A stretch of 64,000 nucleotides of DNA from Viscum album (GCA_963277665.1 OY728157.1:370464067-370528066); one strand, 5' to 3'; positions 26,130 to 36,547 are shown, numbered from the stretch's first letter. The notes: generated from the letters alone by a model not told the origin. Made by a program: numbers and translations.

Positions 26130-26659
26130 ATGTATATCACTGGTGGTCCTCTAGAGGAGCTGGAGGAGATGGTGGAGGGAACTCTCTCCCTATACCATCA
26201 ATTAGACGTCACATGTACTCCATCTATTCATTCTTCTACTGCTGCTATAGAATCAAATCCTTCTCCTCCTCCTTTGGTCGTCGGAGCTCTTCCTGTTGCT
26301 ATGGCTTCCATTGGTGCATCTCTTGTTGCTACTATTGACACATCTCATCCTCCTCCTCCTTCTGTCGTCAGAGCTCTTCCTGTTGCTACGGCTTCCATTG
26401 GTGCATCTCTTGTTGCTACCATTGACACATCTCCTCTTGATCCTTACGCGTACACTCTATGACCACACTCTTAGCTCACAGATTCTCCTAATATTATGTA
26501 GTAGATGATGATAAATATCCATGATCTCCTCTCAAGTTTGGCACCGACATCACAAAAGTATCATAATAACTCCAGCTGTCAATTGAGAGGCGATATTAAC
26601 AACCCGACATTTCTCGAAGGATTACTGGGTCCTTTGCATCAATTTTGCCTCATCAAATC
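26130..26659 (-). pseudogene. Gln-rich C-terminus of CACTA TNP1-like gene
   Basis: On the minus strand a tandem repeat encodes Gln/Glu-rich text: QQEMHQWKP, QQEEL and a KEEED block, each seen twice (about 26281-26355 and 26371-26450). PF03004-type CACTA proteins commonly end in such a Gln/Glu-rich helical tail. Most interruptions are TAG at positions where the repeat pattern calls for CAG (Gln), as expected from C-to-T change in a CAG context. The rest of the gene is at 36548-37640, beyond element B. The apparent Pro/Ser-rich plus-strand frame here is the antisense shadow. Confidence 0.6.
26655..26659. repeat. 5 bp target-site duplication, left copy (element B)
   Basis: AAATC immediately before the TGTAAC start of element B; identical to 36543-36547. 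Confidence 0.9.
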
Positions 26660-28135
26660 TGTAACAGCCCGAGATTTTATGAAAAATATTATTTTTTATT
26701 TCACTAATGTCTTGTGTTGTACGCTACACCAAAAAGAGCTTGCACAACATGCATCCTTGACTTGCCTTGCATTACACGCAATCACGACCTTCCTCGATAG
26801 CTTGCGTCGTACGCAATACCGAGTTTCACTAAACAACGATATGCTATTAAAATATTATTAAAACTAGCCGTTATGAATAATAATAAACACTTTTTGAAAT
26901 TTTATAAATTTTATTTTTCAAAATGGACTTCAATTTTGGATTCGGAATACCAAAATTAGCCTAGGGTGAAATTTTGGTATTTTTCTGAAAACTTTCAATT
27001 TTTGATGAATAGTGAAACCACTAAGTGGTAGGTTAAAAACTGAATTTTGAATAAAACCTAATTTTACCGCTTCTGTGAATGGAATTTCAAAAATCCGACA
27101 GACACGGTTGATATCAGTAAGTAAAATGTGGTTCAATGAGATAAAAATAATTTTTTGGTGAATAGTAACTTTTAACTTTTTTTTTACCGCGGTTAATAGT
27201 CAATAGGGTAACTAAGGGTAAAAATGATATTAATATTACCCTAACACATGTCCTAATTCTATTGTATAAGTTTAATTCGACCAAAAACAAACTTAGGAAT
27301 AAAATATGACCATTTAGGCCCACTTGGGTTAGATTAGGACATTTATTATTACTTTATTTAAAGAAGGGTTAAAACAGTTAAAATCAAAGTTTAATAATTA
27401 AATCATTTTTAATATGGGGTTATACATAAGATATATTCGACTATAAATATTCATTAGAAAGCTAAAAATATTTCCTACATAATTATATTTTATTTATAAT
27501 TTTTAGACTTTAAATAAATTAATTTATTTCTGACACAATGATGATGCAGTAATTACCCTTTTAAGGAAATATTAACATAATTGATGTTATAAATGCTCAA
27601 ATGAATGTAATTTGAGACTTTTTATGAATTACACTAATTTTCTAGGTTACTATGATATATTAGTGTTTATTTAATCAACTTGGTTCGAACATATAATCCT
27701 GTTATGACTTTCACAAAAATCATATATCAAATAGTGTCAAAATTGACACAAAATAGTTTTTAAATCAAATATTATATTATTAATTGTTATTTTATTCCTA
27801 AAAATCTAAGGTTCGGCCAAATGACTTATATAAGGATATATATATTAATAATAAACAATTTGGGGTTCTTTTGGCATGTTATAGTAAGTGTATTAACCAT
27901 ATAGTGAAAGAAAACAAAAAGACACGGTAAATGTTAAATTATTTAACTTAGAGTTAATTCTAATTGATAAGGTTAAAATAATACCCTAAACTTGTCTAAA
28001 TCCTATTGGTTGATATGATTTCGACCCATCCCCACATTATCTTCTAAATAAGACCCTTTGGAACCATTATAAACCGATTTTGACATTAATATAAAATAAT
28101 ATTTTGAGGTATTCCTAAGGTGCCCCTCTCCTCCC

Positions 28136-28190
28136 TTTTAAAAGGACACCTCCTCCCCCTCCTCCTCACAGCAATTTGAGCACTCAAGCT
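28136..28190 (+). promoter_or_regulatory. LTR promoter, 5' LTR of element B
   Basis: TTTTAAAAGG at 28136-28145, then the pyrimidine run CACCTCCTCCCCCTCCTCCTC, resembling a plant core promoter (TATA plus Y patch). The 3' LTR has a better TATA (TATAAAAGG, 34171-34179), so the 5' copy has lost one T-A step. Confidence 0.6.
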
Positions 28191-28479
28191 CGGCCAAACC
28201 CTGCCAAAATCTCTTCTCCACTTCCCTAGAAACATCCTAGAGGTTCTTGTCTTCCTCAAAGTCCAATTTTAGTTCCCTAAGAGGAGGTCTCCAAAAGGTG
28301 CTTCAAAGAAGAGGTAATTATCGTTACCAATTCTTTCATATTTATTTCTTCTTCCACTTCTTCTTCTTAGGTTGTTTCATTATGAAGTAATAACATCAGT
28401 TTCAATCATATACTGATATGTTATTATAAGTATAAAACAACCCTATTTCACCATCTATCCATCCTACGGAAAAAGAAAT

Positions 28480-28524
28480 CACCGCGCGTGCGTACGTACG
28501 GAATACCGTCTCCACGCCGTGGTG
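28480..28524 (+). promoter_or_regulatory. hairpin 1, element B 5' LTR
   Basis: Arm CACCGCGCGTG, 22-nt loop starting CGTACGTACGGAATACCG, arm CACGCCGTGGTG. Outer CACC/GGTG and inner GCGTG/CACGC pairs are separated by a small internal loop. The loop has the 10-nt palindrome CGTACGTACG and a possible small inner stem CGG/CCG. Confidence 0.75.
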
Positions 28525-28665
28525 TAATCTATTTTCCACCACCACCTTACATGGATGGGTACAATGGTGTAAAGAATAACTATACATAGTTATTACAACA
28601 TCATATTGATTCTGATATATTGTATAATCCCCTCCAATTCAATTCAATATTTATGAAAATGATAT

Positions 28666-28710
28666 CATCGCTCGTGTGTACGTACGGACTACCGTCTCCA
28701 CGACGCGATG
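28666..28710 (+). promoter_or_regulatory. hairpin 2, element B 5' LTR
   Basis: Arm CATCGCTCGTG, 22-nt loop TGTACGTACGGACTACCG..., arm CACGACGCGATG: 11 base pairs with a single bulge. The loop is nearly identical to that of hairpins 1 and 3, while the arms differ yet still pair. Confidence 0.8.
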
Positions 28711-28863
28711 AGATTCATTCTCCATGTTAACCATTTAAGAATGATTATAAAGTATATATAAGAAATAATAATGAAATATATGACATTATAAAGCTACTGG
28801 ATTTATGTATATATATATATTTATGTCATCTACTTACTTCCATTCAAGACAATAAGGAAAGGA

Positions 28864-28913
28864 AAACAGCGTTCATGCGTACGTACGGACTACCGTCTCC
28901 ATGAACGGTGTTT
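28864..28913 (+). promoter_or_regulatory. hairpin 3, element B 5' LTR
   Basis: Arm AAACAGCGTTCATG, 22-nt loop CGTACGTACGGACTACCG..., arm CATGAACGGTGTTT: 13 of 14 positions pair. It is the strongest stem of the three and uses a different arm sequence from hairpins 1 and 2. Confidence 0.85.
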
Positions 28914-30509
28914 TTCATTTCATTTATCTATCTATTATATATATATATATACTGAATATATATGATATATAAATCATATTTTATATTCTGGAAGTAAGTA
29001 AATCATGATATAAGTAATAATAATGTCAAGAACAACAAGTCAAAACACCGACGATAAATGAAACGATTTTACCCAAAACGCTTCTTTAACATGGAATTTA
29101 CAAAAGAACGGGTAATATAATGTCATAAGTGAACCATATATGATATCATAACAATGAATATGATTATGTAATAAGTCAATGACATTATTTAAACCATTAT
29201 ACAGGATCTTCGGACACGTACAAAGCAAATCGGACCTAAGGTAAGGGAAATATCACAATCTCTTTTTTATCCGAGATTGTTTATTCGTAAGTATTTATTG
29301 GGGTGTATTTTATCATCCACATCCATGTTCCCTCAATATTTAATATTGTTTCCTTCCACTTACACTACTTTAAATCCAATTTTACCCTTCGGTGAGTTTT
29401 TAGTAAAGAATATGAAAGGAATCGTTTGTCGTTTTTTCGTACGAGGTACTTTCTGACTTTTCCGACAAAAGTATGAAGAATATTTTTTTAACTTATACGG
29501 CATGAATGGATTTCTAAAACAATATTTACAAGAAGATTCCTTTATAAGTTTTCAAGTTTATTTTTAATCCACTTCTTTTAGTTTATAATTGTATGACATG
29601 TTAAGAAAAGAAAAGTGTTTTTGAAGTAGAAAGGATATTTTCCTCAAGAATGGATTTCAAGTGTTTTATCAAAAATATTTTCCATCTAAGATAGTAAAGG
29701 GTTATGTTTCTATCCCTCTTATTACATGGATTTGATTATGTTGTGATGGAAATATTTTTATGAATTCCTTTATCTTATATTAATTGTTTTATGATGTCAT
29801 GTTGTTTAAGAATCCCATTTTTATTACATGGGTTATGCAATGATGTATGATTTATGATTTTATGGCACACATAAGAATGGTATCATTATGAGATGCGTGG
29901 GACCTATATCTCCCTCCAATGCATTGGTTAAAGATTTTATATCTAATGAGATAGACAGGTCTGGAACGGTAGGTTATACCGGTTCAGTGAAACAGGACTG
30001 AAACGAGGGTTACTCGATTCAGAAAGGGACTTTGTCCACTAAGATAGTCTTGGTAATGATTCTTGACTAACAAGAAATGATTCTCTATGATTATGTGTGA
30101 ATGACACAATGTTTCATGTTTTAAGTTATGATTATTGTGATTACATTTCACTGCCATGATTTACCCCATGTTATGAAATTATGATCTCTTTTGCAGGTTA
30201 AGATTTCCAAAAGTTATGTGCTTATGTATATGATGTGATTGATATTTCTTTTGTTTACCCTTACTGAGAATTTGAGCTCACCCTTTTATGTTTTCTTTTC
30301 CCTAGGATATAAAGAATGATATTAGGTAAAAAAAGGAAGATATTTAAGGGAGATTTTGAAGATCTTTCACCACGATTAGAAGATTATATTCTGAGTTTCC
30401 AAAGACACTAAACTATTACGATCCTTGCGTGTGTGTTTTTTGTTATGTACTAAGTATTCCGCAAATGTAATGTAATGTCCATGTACGTTAAGCTTCGGGT
30501 CTCTACAGT

Positions 30510-30520
30510 TGGTATCAGAG
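30510..30520 (+). promoter_or_regulatory. primer-binding site of element B
   Basis: TGGTATCAGAG, two bases after the LTR end, identical to the first 11 bases of the initiator tRNA-Met 3' complement; the next bases (GAAAGGTTTAG) match less well. This is where minus-strand DNA synthesis would be primed. Confidence 0.9.
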
Positions 30521-30769
30521 GAAAGGTTTAGCCAACCTTTGGAAACTAGGATGCGAAAAGGTTAGTGAGATCCCTAGAGATATTTCTACGGTATGTCTAG
30601 GGATGTCCCTAAGGTTAAGTATACGTATAGGTTATAGTACTAGAACTACGCTAACGATCATAGAATTAAACCTAAGATGTTAGATATTGAAGGTACTCCC
30701 CCTTTATTATGTTGTTTTCCCTAGCATGATTTTTGCCTCTCACACTATATTTTTTTTGGGTTTTAGAAA

Positions 30770-31294
30770 ATGGCTGGAAACAAGATGATTCACGATAATG
30801 GAGGATATGATGGACAATGAAATTATATTCTTCATAATGAAATGGGATTTGGAAGTCCAAACATCATTATTATTCCTAATCAGCAATCTCATAATATGAT
30901 CAATAAAGTAAAATTTGGTAAGTTTCCTGACTCGGCTAATAAGAGAAAGATGGAGTTTCATGATGATCATAGAGGAAAGAAAGTTCAATTTCCCCTATGT
31001 AAATCATGTGGGAAGAGGCATCAAGGAGAATGTTTCAAAGAAACTGGAAGATGCTTTGGGTGTGGAAAAGAAGGACACAAAGCAAGTAAATGCAAAGGAA
31101 AAGGTTCAGTTAACAACATGGATGAGGATAATGGTATTGCTACGACATCAACAATGATTAAATGTTTTAAATGTGGAATGTGCGGGCATTATGCAAACCA
31201 ATGCCCTAAGGGAAAGTCTCATGAAGATAATCAGTATGGTCGTATGGGAAGTATTTATGTGGATGATGATGAAGATACTACAAATGATATGTGA
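30770..31294 (+). pseudogene. gag remnant with three zinc knuckles (element B)
   Basis: The frame opens at ATG 30770 (MAGNKMIHDNGGYDG), meets TGA at 30818, and continues in the same frame to TGA at 31294. Three nucleocapsid-type knuckles follow one another at about 30996-31200: CKSCGKRHQGEC (CX2CX3HX3C), CFGCGKEGHKASKC and CFKCGMCGHYANQC (both CX2CX4HX4C), all metal ligands present. The tail is acidic (DDDEDTTND). In Ty3/gypsy elements these knuckles bind and package element RNA. The capsid part normally preceding them is absent, and so is pol. From ATG 30842 the 150-codon frame is open, so a small RNA-binding protein could still be made, but no evidence for expression exists here. Confidence 0.75.
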
Positions 31295-32681
31295 GATGAA
31301 AGAATTGTTGAAGTTCAGTCAGTGGTTTAAGAATGTAGTGGAATGATTACATGTTTATCATGTGTAATGTTGTATAAGTAATCTCATGGTACTGTAGAAT
31401 AAAGAGACATGTAAGGATTGTTACACTGTTGTCTGATTAATTTTACCAGTATCCATGAAAGGTTATTCAGATATTTTTGGAATGTAGATGATATGCCCAT
31501 AATGAAGGGATAAGGAGAAAATTAAATGTTTGATCGTATTCATGAGCTCATGATTGATATAAGGACTAAGTGATATCATGGTTTGAATATATAGAATTTT
31601 GAGGATTTTGGTATGTGGAAAGAGTTGACTTTTAATAGAATTCATGTTTTCAATAAGGTTCAGTGGGTATTCAAGAGAGTAAAAGATTAAGGCCTTTGAA
31701 AGTTTGGAATGTGACCAACAAGATATATCTTATGATATATGGGGATCAACGATGGTATTAAATCTCTGGTAATCGTTTTCACTATGTTATGAGAGTGGAC
31801 TGCAATATTATGGATAAGACTAAAGATTGGAATGGATTATGTTGGGCATAAGTTAGTATTGTTTAAGGATAGAAGTTTTTTCGATATTATTGATGGGATG
31901 TTATAGTAATATAGTTTTATAAAAAGGACAACATGCAGGATGGGTGACAGCCCATCGCTTCGGAAAAGGCTATGGGAATCGAACCCACAACCGAAGTGCG
32001 ACTGGCCTTTATCGCCTACCACTGGCCTATAGGATGTCCCTGTTTAGTAGAAACTAGTTTTATTATATTAAGCAGTATGATATATGAAGTATAAGTCCAT
32101 TTTAGGAACCATATGTGATTAATCTCACTATAGATCGACTTATGTATATAATTTTTTCTAACATTTTGTTTGAGACAGATGGAATGACCTGTCATACTAA
32201 CACTTCACAAATAACAAATTCAACTTCATTTATTTAAGAGATGAAGTGGAAATTGTTCAAGGAATGAACAACAGTGAGATTGTACCAAAATAAAGAAAGT
32301 ATTTATTCGAATTCAAATTTTCAACTTTAGGGAAATGATCTTGAAAACCAAAAATGTTGTCCTTGTGATCTTATACCTGATTAATCATATGGTACCTTAG
32401 ATCGTCACAAATTTATGGATTTGTGATTACTGGATTTTCCATAGCCATGTTCTCTACCACTCTCCATCAGAACATGATGGTTAGATTTCTCTTCCATATC
32501 CATATTTTCACCTATGTGGAAACCCAGTGATTAGTTTATTTGGGTAATCGTTAAATTTCATACTTTAGTTTTTAAAGCCAAGTTTTGGTATTCCTTTTTA
32601 CGATGTGGGTTTCTATTAAAGAAACATTCGAATAGTAAACCATTTATAACCCCGACAAATTTCGAGGGCGAAATTCATTTT
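31295..32681 (+). other. non-coding interior of element B
   Basis: No pol motif can be read in any frame. It contains the tRNA-like antisense segment at 31970-32035. The last part before the polypurine tract (about 32650-32680, ...AATTTCGAGGGCGAAATTCA) resembles the end of many plant gypsy elements and suggests the interior is a deletion derivative of a full element. Confidence 0.6.
31965..32035 (-). ncRNA. tRNA-like segment: pseudo-tRNA or SINE head
   Basis: On the minus strand an A-box-like TAGGCCAGTGGTAGGCG (32013-32029) is followed about 28 bases later by a perfect B box GGTTCGATTCC (31975-31985) flanked by pairing TGGG/CCCAT arms (T arm). These are internal RNA polymerase III promoter elements. 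The acceptor and anticodon arms do not fold convincingly by eye, so it is either a decayed tRNA gene or the head of a tRNA-derived SINE; no poly-A or T-rich SINE tail was identified. Confidence 0.5.
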
Positions 32682-32694
32682 AAGGGGGGTAGAA
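32682..32694 (+). promoter_or_regulatory. polypurine tract of element B
   Basis: AAGGGGGGTAGAA directly before the 3' LTR; primer for plus-strand DNA synthesis in LTR elements. Confidence 0.85.
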
Positions 32695-34170
32695 TGTAAC
32701 AGCCTGAGATTTTATGAAATATATTCTTTTTTATTTCACTAATGTCTTGTGTTGTACGCTACACCAAAAGGAGCTTGCACAACATGAATCCTTGACTTGC
32801 CTTGCATTACACGCAATCGCGACCTTCCTCGATAGCTTGCGTCGTACGCAATACCGAGTTTCACTAAACAACGATATGCTATTAAAATATTATTAAAACT
32901 AGCTGTTATGAATAATAATAACCACTTTTTGAAATTTTATAAATTTTATTTTTCAAAATGGACATCATTTTTGGATTCGGAATACCGAAATTAGCCTAGG
33001 GTGAAATTTTGGTATTTTTCTGAAAACTTTCAATTTTTGATGAATAGTGAAACCACTAAGTGGTAGGTTAAAAACTGAATTTTGCATAAAACTTAATTTT
33101 AACGCTTCTGTGAATGGAATTTAAAAAATCCGACAGACACGGTTGATATCAGTAAGTAAACTGTGGTTCAATGAGATAAAAATAATTTTTTGGTGAATAG
33201 TAACTTTTTACTTTTTTTTACCGCGGTTAATAGTAAATAGGGTATCTAAGGGTAAAAATGATATTACTATTACCCTAAAACATGTCCTAATTCTATTGGA
33301 TAAGTTTAATTCGACCAAAAACAAACTTAGGAATAAAATATGACCATTTAGGCCCACTTGGGTTAGATTAGGACATTTATTATTAATTTATTTAAAGAAG
33401 GGTTAAAATAGTTAAAATCAAAGTTTAATAAGTAAATCATTTTTAATATGGGGTTATACATAAGATAAATTCGACTATAAATATACATTGGAAAGATAAA
33501 AAGATTTCCTACATAATTATATTTTATTTATAATTTTTAGACTTTAAATAAATTAATTTATTTATGAAACAACGATGATACAGTAATTACCCTTTTAAGG
33601 AAATATTAACATAATTGATGTTATAAATGATCAAATGAATGTAATTTGAGACTTTTTATGAATTAAATTAATTTTCTAGGTTATTATGATATATTAGTGT
33701 TGATTTAATCAACTTGGATCGAACATATAATTCTGTTATGACTTTCACAAAAATCATATATCAAATAGTGTCAAAATTGACACAAAATAGTTTCTAAATC
33801 AAATATTATATTATTAATTGTTATTTTATTCCTAAAAATCTAAGGTTCGGCCAAATGACTTAGATAAGGATATATATATTAAGAATAAACAATTTGGGGT
33901 TCTTTTGGCATGTTATATTAAGTGTATTAACCATATAGTGAAAGAAAACAAAAAGACATGGTAAAAGTTAAATTATTTAACTTAGAGTTAAATCTAATTG
34001 ATAAGGTTAAAATAATACCCTAAACTTGTCTAAATCCTATTGTTTGATAGGATTTTGACCCATACCCACTTTATATTCGAAATAAGACCCTTTGGAACCA
34101 TTATAAACCGATTTTGACATTAATATATAATAATATTTTGAGGTATTCCTAAGGTGCCCCTCTCCTCCCT

Positions 34171-34179
34171 TATAAAAGG
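34171..34179 (+). promoter_or_regulatory. TATA box, 3' LTR of element B
   Basis: TATAAAAGG, with the pyrimidine-rich patch CACCTCCTCCCCCTCCTC right after it. In this LTR it could drive transcription outward into the CACTA sequence to the right. Confidence 0.6.
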
Positions 34180-34513
34180 ACACCTCCTCCCCCTCCTCCT
34201 CACACCAATTTGAGCACTCAAGCTCAGCCAAACCCTTCCAAAATCACTTCTCCACTTCCCTAGAAACATCCTATAGGTTCTGGTCTTCCTCAATGACCAA
34301 TTTTAGTTCCCTAAGAGGAGGTCTCCAAAAGGCGCTTCAAAGAAGAGGTAATTACCGTTACCAATTCTTTCATCTTTATTTCTTCTTCCACTTCTTCTTC
34401 TTAGGTTGTTTCATTATGAAGTAATAACATCAGTATCACTCATATACTTATATGTTATTATAAGAATGAAACAACCCTATTTCACCATCTATCCATCCTA
34501 CGGAAAAAGAAAT

Positions 34514-34558
34514 CACCGCGCGTGCGTACGTACGAAATACCGTCTCCATGCCGTGGTG
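34514..34558 (+). promoter_or_regulatory. hairpin 1, element B 3' LTR
   Basis: Same as 28480-28524, with two changes: loop GGAATA to GAAATA and arm CACG to CATG, the latter giving a G-U pair in RNA. Confidence 0.7.
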
Positions 34559-34699
34559 TAATCTATTTTCCACCACCACCTTACATGGATGGGTACAATG
34601 GATTAAAGAATAACTATACATAGTTATTACAACATCATATTGATTCTGATATATTTTATAATCCACTCCAATTCAATTCAATATTTATGGAAATGATAT

Positions 34700-34744
34700 C
34701 ATCGCTCATGCGTACGTACGGACTACCGTCTCCACGACGCGATG
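34700..34744 (+). promoter_or_regulatory. hairpin 2, element B 3' LTR
   Basis: Same as 28666-28710 except that the 5' arm has CTCATG for CTCGTG (one lost pair) and the loop starts CGTACGTACG, restoring the full 10-nt palindrome. Confidence 0.75.
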
Positions 34745-34899
34745 AGATTCATTCTCCATGTTAACCATTTAAGAATGATTATAAAGTATATATAAGAAAT
34801 AATAATGAAATATATGAAATTATAATTCTACTGGATTTATGTATATATATATGTATGTATGTCATCTACTTACTTCCATTCAAGACAATAAGGAAAGGA

Positions 34900-34949
34900 A
34901 AACAGTGTTCATGCGTACGTACGGACTACCGTCTCCATGAACGGTGTTT
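34900..34949 (+). promoter_or_regulatory. hairpin 3, element B 3' LTR
   Basis: Same as 28864-28913 with CAGTG for CAGCG in the 5' arm, which keeps pairing as G-U in RNA. Confidence 0.8.
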
Positions 34950-36542
34950 TTCATTTCATTTATCTATCTATTATATATATATATATACTGAATATATATG
35001 ATATATAAATCATATTTTATATTCTGGAAGTAAGTAAATCATTATATAAGTAATAATAATGTCAAGAACAACAAGTCAAAACACCGACGATATATGAAAC
35101 GATTTTACCCAAAACGCTTCTTTAACATGGAATTTACAAAAGAACGGGTAATATAATGTCATAAGTGAACCATATATGATATCATAACAATGAATATGAT
35201 TCTGTAATAAGTCAATGACATTATTTAAACCATTATATATGAGCTTCGGACACGTACAAAGCAAATCGGACCTAAGCTAAGGGAAATATCACAATCTCAT
35301 TTTTATCCGAGATTGTTTATTCGTAAGTATTTATTGGGGTGTATTTTATCATCCACATCCATGTTCCCTCAATATGTAATATTGTTTCCATCCACTTACA
35401 CTAGTTTAAATCCAATTTTACCCTTCGATGAGTTTTTAGTAAAGAATATGAAAGGAATCGTTTGTCGTTTTTTCGTACGAGGTACTTTTTGACTTTTCCG
35501 AAAAAAGTACGAAGAATGTTTTTTAACTTATACGGCATGAATGGATTTCTAAAACAATATTTCCAAGAAGCTTCCTTTATAAGTTTTCAAGTTTATTTTT
35601 AATCATATTCTTTTAGTTTATAATTTTATGACATGTTAAGAAAAGAAAAGTGTTTTTGAAGTAGAAAGGATATTTTCCTCATGAATGGATTTCAAGTGTT
35701 TTATCAAAATTATTTTCCATCTAAGATAATAAAGGGTTCTGTTTCTATCCATATTATTACATGGATTTGATTATGTTGTGATGGAAATATTTTTATGAAT
35801 TCCTTTATCTTATATGAATTGTTTTATGATGTCATGTTGTTTAAGAATCCCATTTTTATTACATGGGTTATGCAATGATGTATGATTTATGATTTTGTGG
35901 CACACATAAGAATGGTATCATTATGAGATGGGTGGGACCTATATCTCCCTCCAATGCATTGGGTAAAGATTTTATATCTCATGATATAGACAGGGCTGGA
36001 ACGGTAGGTTATACCGGTTCAGTGAAACAAGACTGAAACGAGGGTTACTCGATTCCGAAAGGGACTTTGTCTACTAAGATAGTCTTGGAAATGAGTCTTG
36101 ACTAACAAGAAATGATTCTCTATGATTATGTGTGAATGACACAGAGTTTCATGTTTTAAGTTATGATTATTGTGATTACATTTCACTGCCATGATTTACC
36201 CCATGTTATGAAATTATGATCTTTTTTGCAGGTTAAGATTTCCAAAAGTTATGTGCTTATGTATATGATGTGATGGATATTTCTTTTCTTTACCCTTACT
36301 GAGCATTTGAGCTCACCCTTTTATGTTTTCTTTTCCCCAGGATATAAAGAACGATTTTAGGTAAAAAAAGGAAGATCTTTATGGGAGATTTTGAAGATCT
36401 TTCACCACGATTAGAAGATTATATTCCGAGTTTCCAAAGACACTAAACTATTACGATCCTTGTGTGTGTGTTTTTTGTTATGTACTAAGTATTCCGCAAA
36501 TGTAATGTAATGTCCATGTACGTTAAGCTTTGGGTCTCTACA

Positions 36543-36547
36543 AAATC
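36543..36547. repeat. 5 bp target-site duplication, right copy (element B)
   Basis: AAATC directly after the TCTCTACA end; identical to 26655-26659. Confidence 0.9.

Larger units (their letters stand above)
26660..30507 (+). repeat. element B 5' LTR
   Basis: Starts TGTAACAGCCCGAGA and ends TCGGGTCTCTACA; the ends form a short imperfect inverted repeat (TGTA-N4-CCCGA). It contains a TATA-like site (28136-28145) followed by a CT-rich patch, and three hairpins (28480, 28666, 28864). The U3 part is thus about 1.5 kb and R plus U5 about 2.3 kb, unusually long. Confidence 0.9.
26660..36542 (+). mobile_element. element B: long-LTR, short-interior non-autonomous Ty3/gypsy-like element
   Basis: Two 3848 bp LTRs (26660-30507 and 32695-36542) with TGTAACAGCC...GGGTCTCTACA ends, a perfect AAATC target duplication, initiator tRNA-Met primer site at 30510 and polypurine tract at 32682 define a structurally complete element. 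The 2187 bp interior holds only a zinc-knuckle gag remnant and no protease, RT, RNase H or integrase, which is the LARD (large retrotransposon derivative) layout. Gypsy assignment rests on the TGTAACA start, the sequence before the polypurine tract and gag style. The LTRs differ at only a few bases per hundred by eye, so it is younger than elements A, C, D and E. It inserted into the CACTA element. Confidence 0.9.
32695..36542 (+). repeat. element B 3' LTR
   Basis: Same length as the 5' LTR (3848 bp). TATAAAAGG at 34171-34179 followed by a CT-rich patch is the better preserved of the two promoters. Hairpins at 34514-34558, 34700-34744 and 34900-34949. Confidence 0.9.

Noticed and set aside
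26130..26462. Plus-strand Pro/Ser/Ala-rich 110-codon protein
   Set aside because: It is the antisense of the Gln/Glu-rich CACTA tail; the repeat makes both strands look coding, but only the minus reading fits a known family.
26505..26861. Plus-strand 118-codon ORF also found in part at 32714-32896
   Set aside because: It crosses the 5' LTR boundary; the shared part is simply the same LTR start present twice, with no known domain.
28402..28587. Minus-strand ORF repeated at 34448-34666
   Set aside because: Both lie over hairpin 1 in each LTR; similarity comes from LTR identity, antisense to the element RNA, no domain.
28480..28913. CRISPR-like spaced repeats
   Set aside because: Only three repeats, spaced about 190 nt, in a plant LTR and duplicated in the partner LTR; no features of a CRISPR array.
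29040..29228. Minus-strand ORF repeated at 35076-35264
   Set aside because: Same reason: duplicate LTR sequence, antisense, no domain.
31965..32035. Functional tRNA gene
   Set aside because: The T arm and B box are good but the acceptor, D and anticodon arms do not fold; pseudo-tRNA or SINE is more likely.
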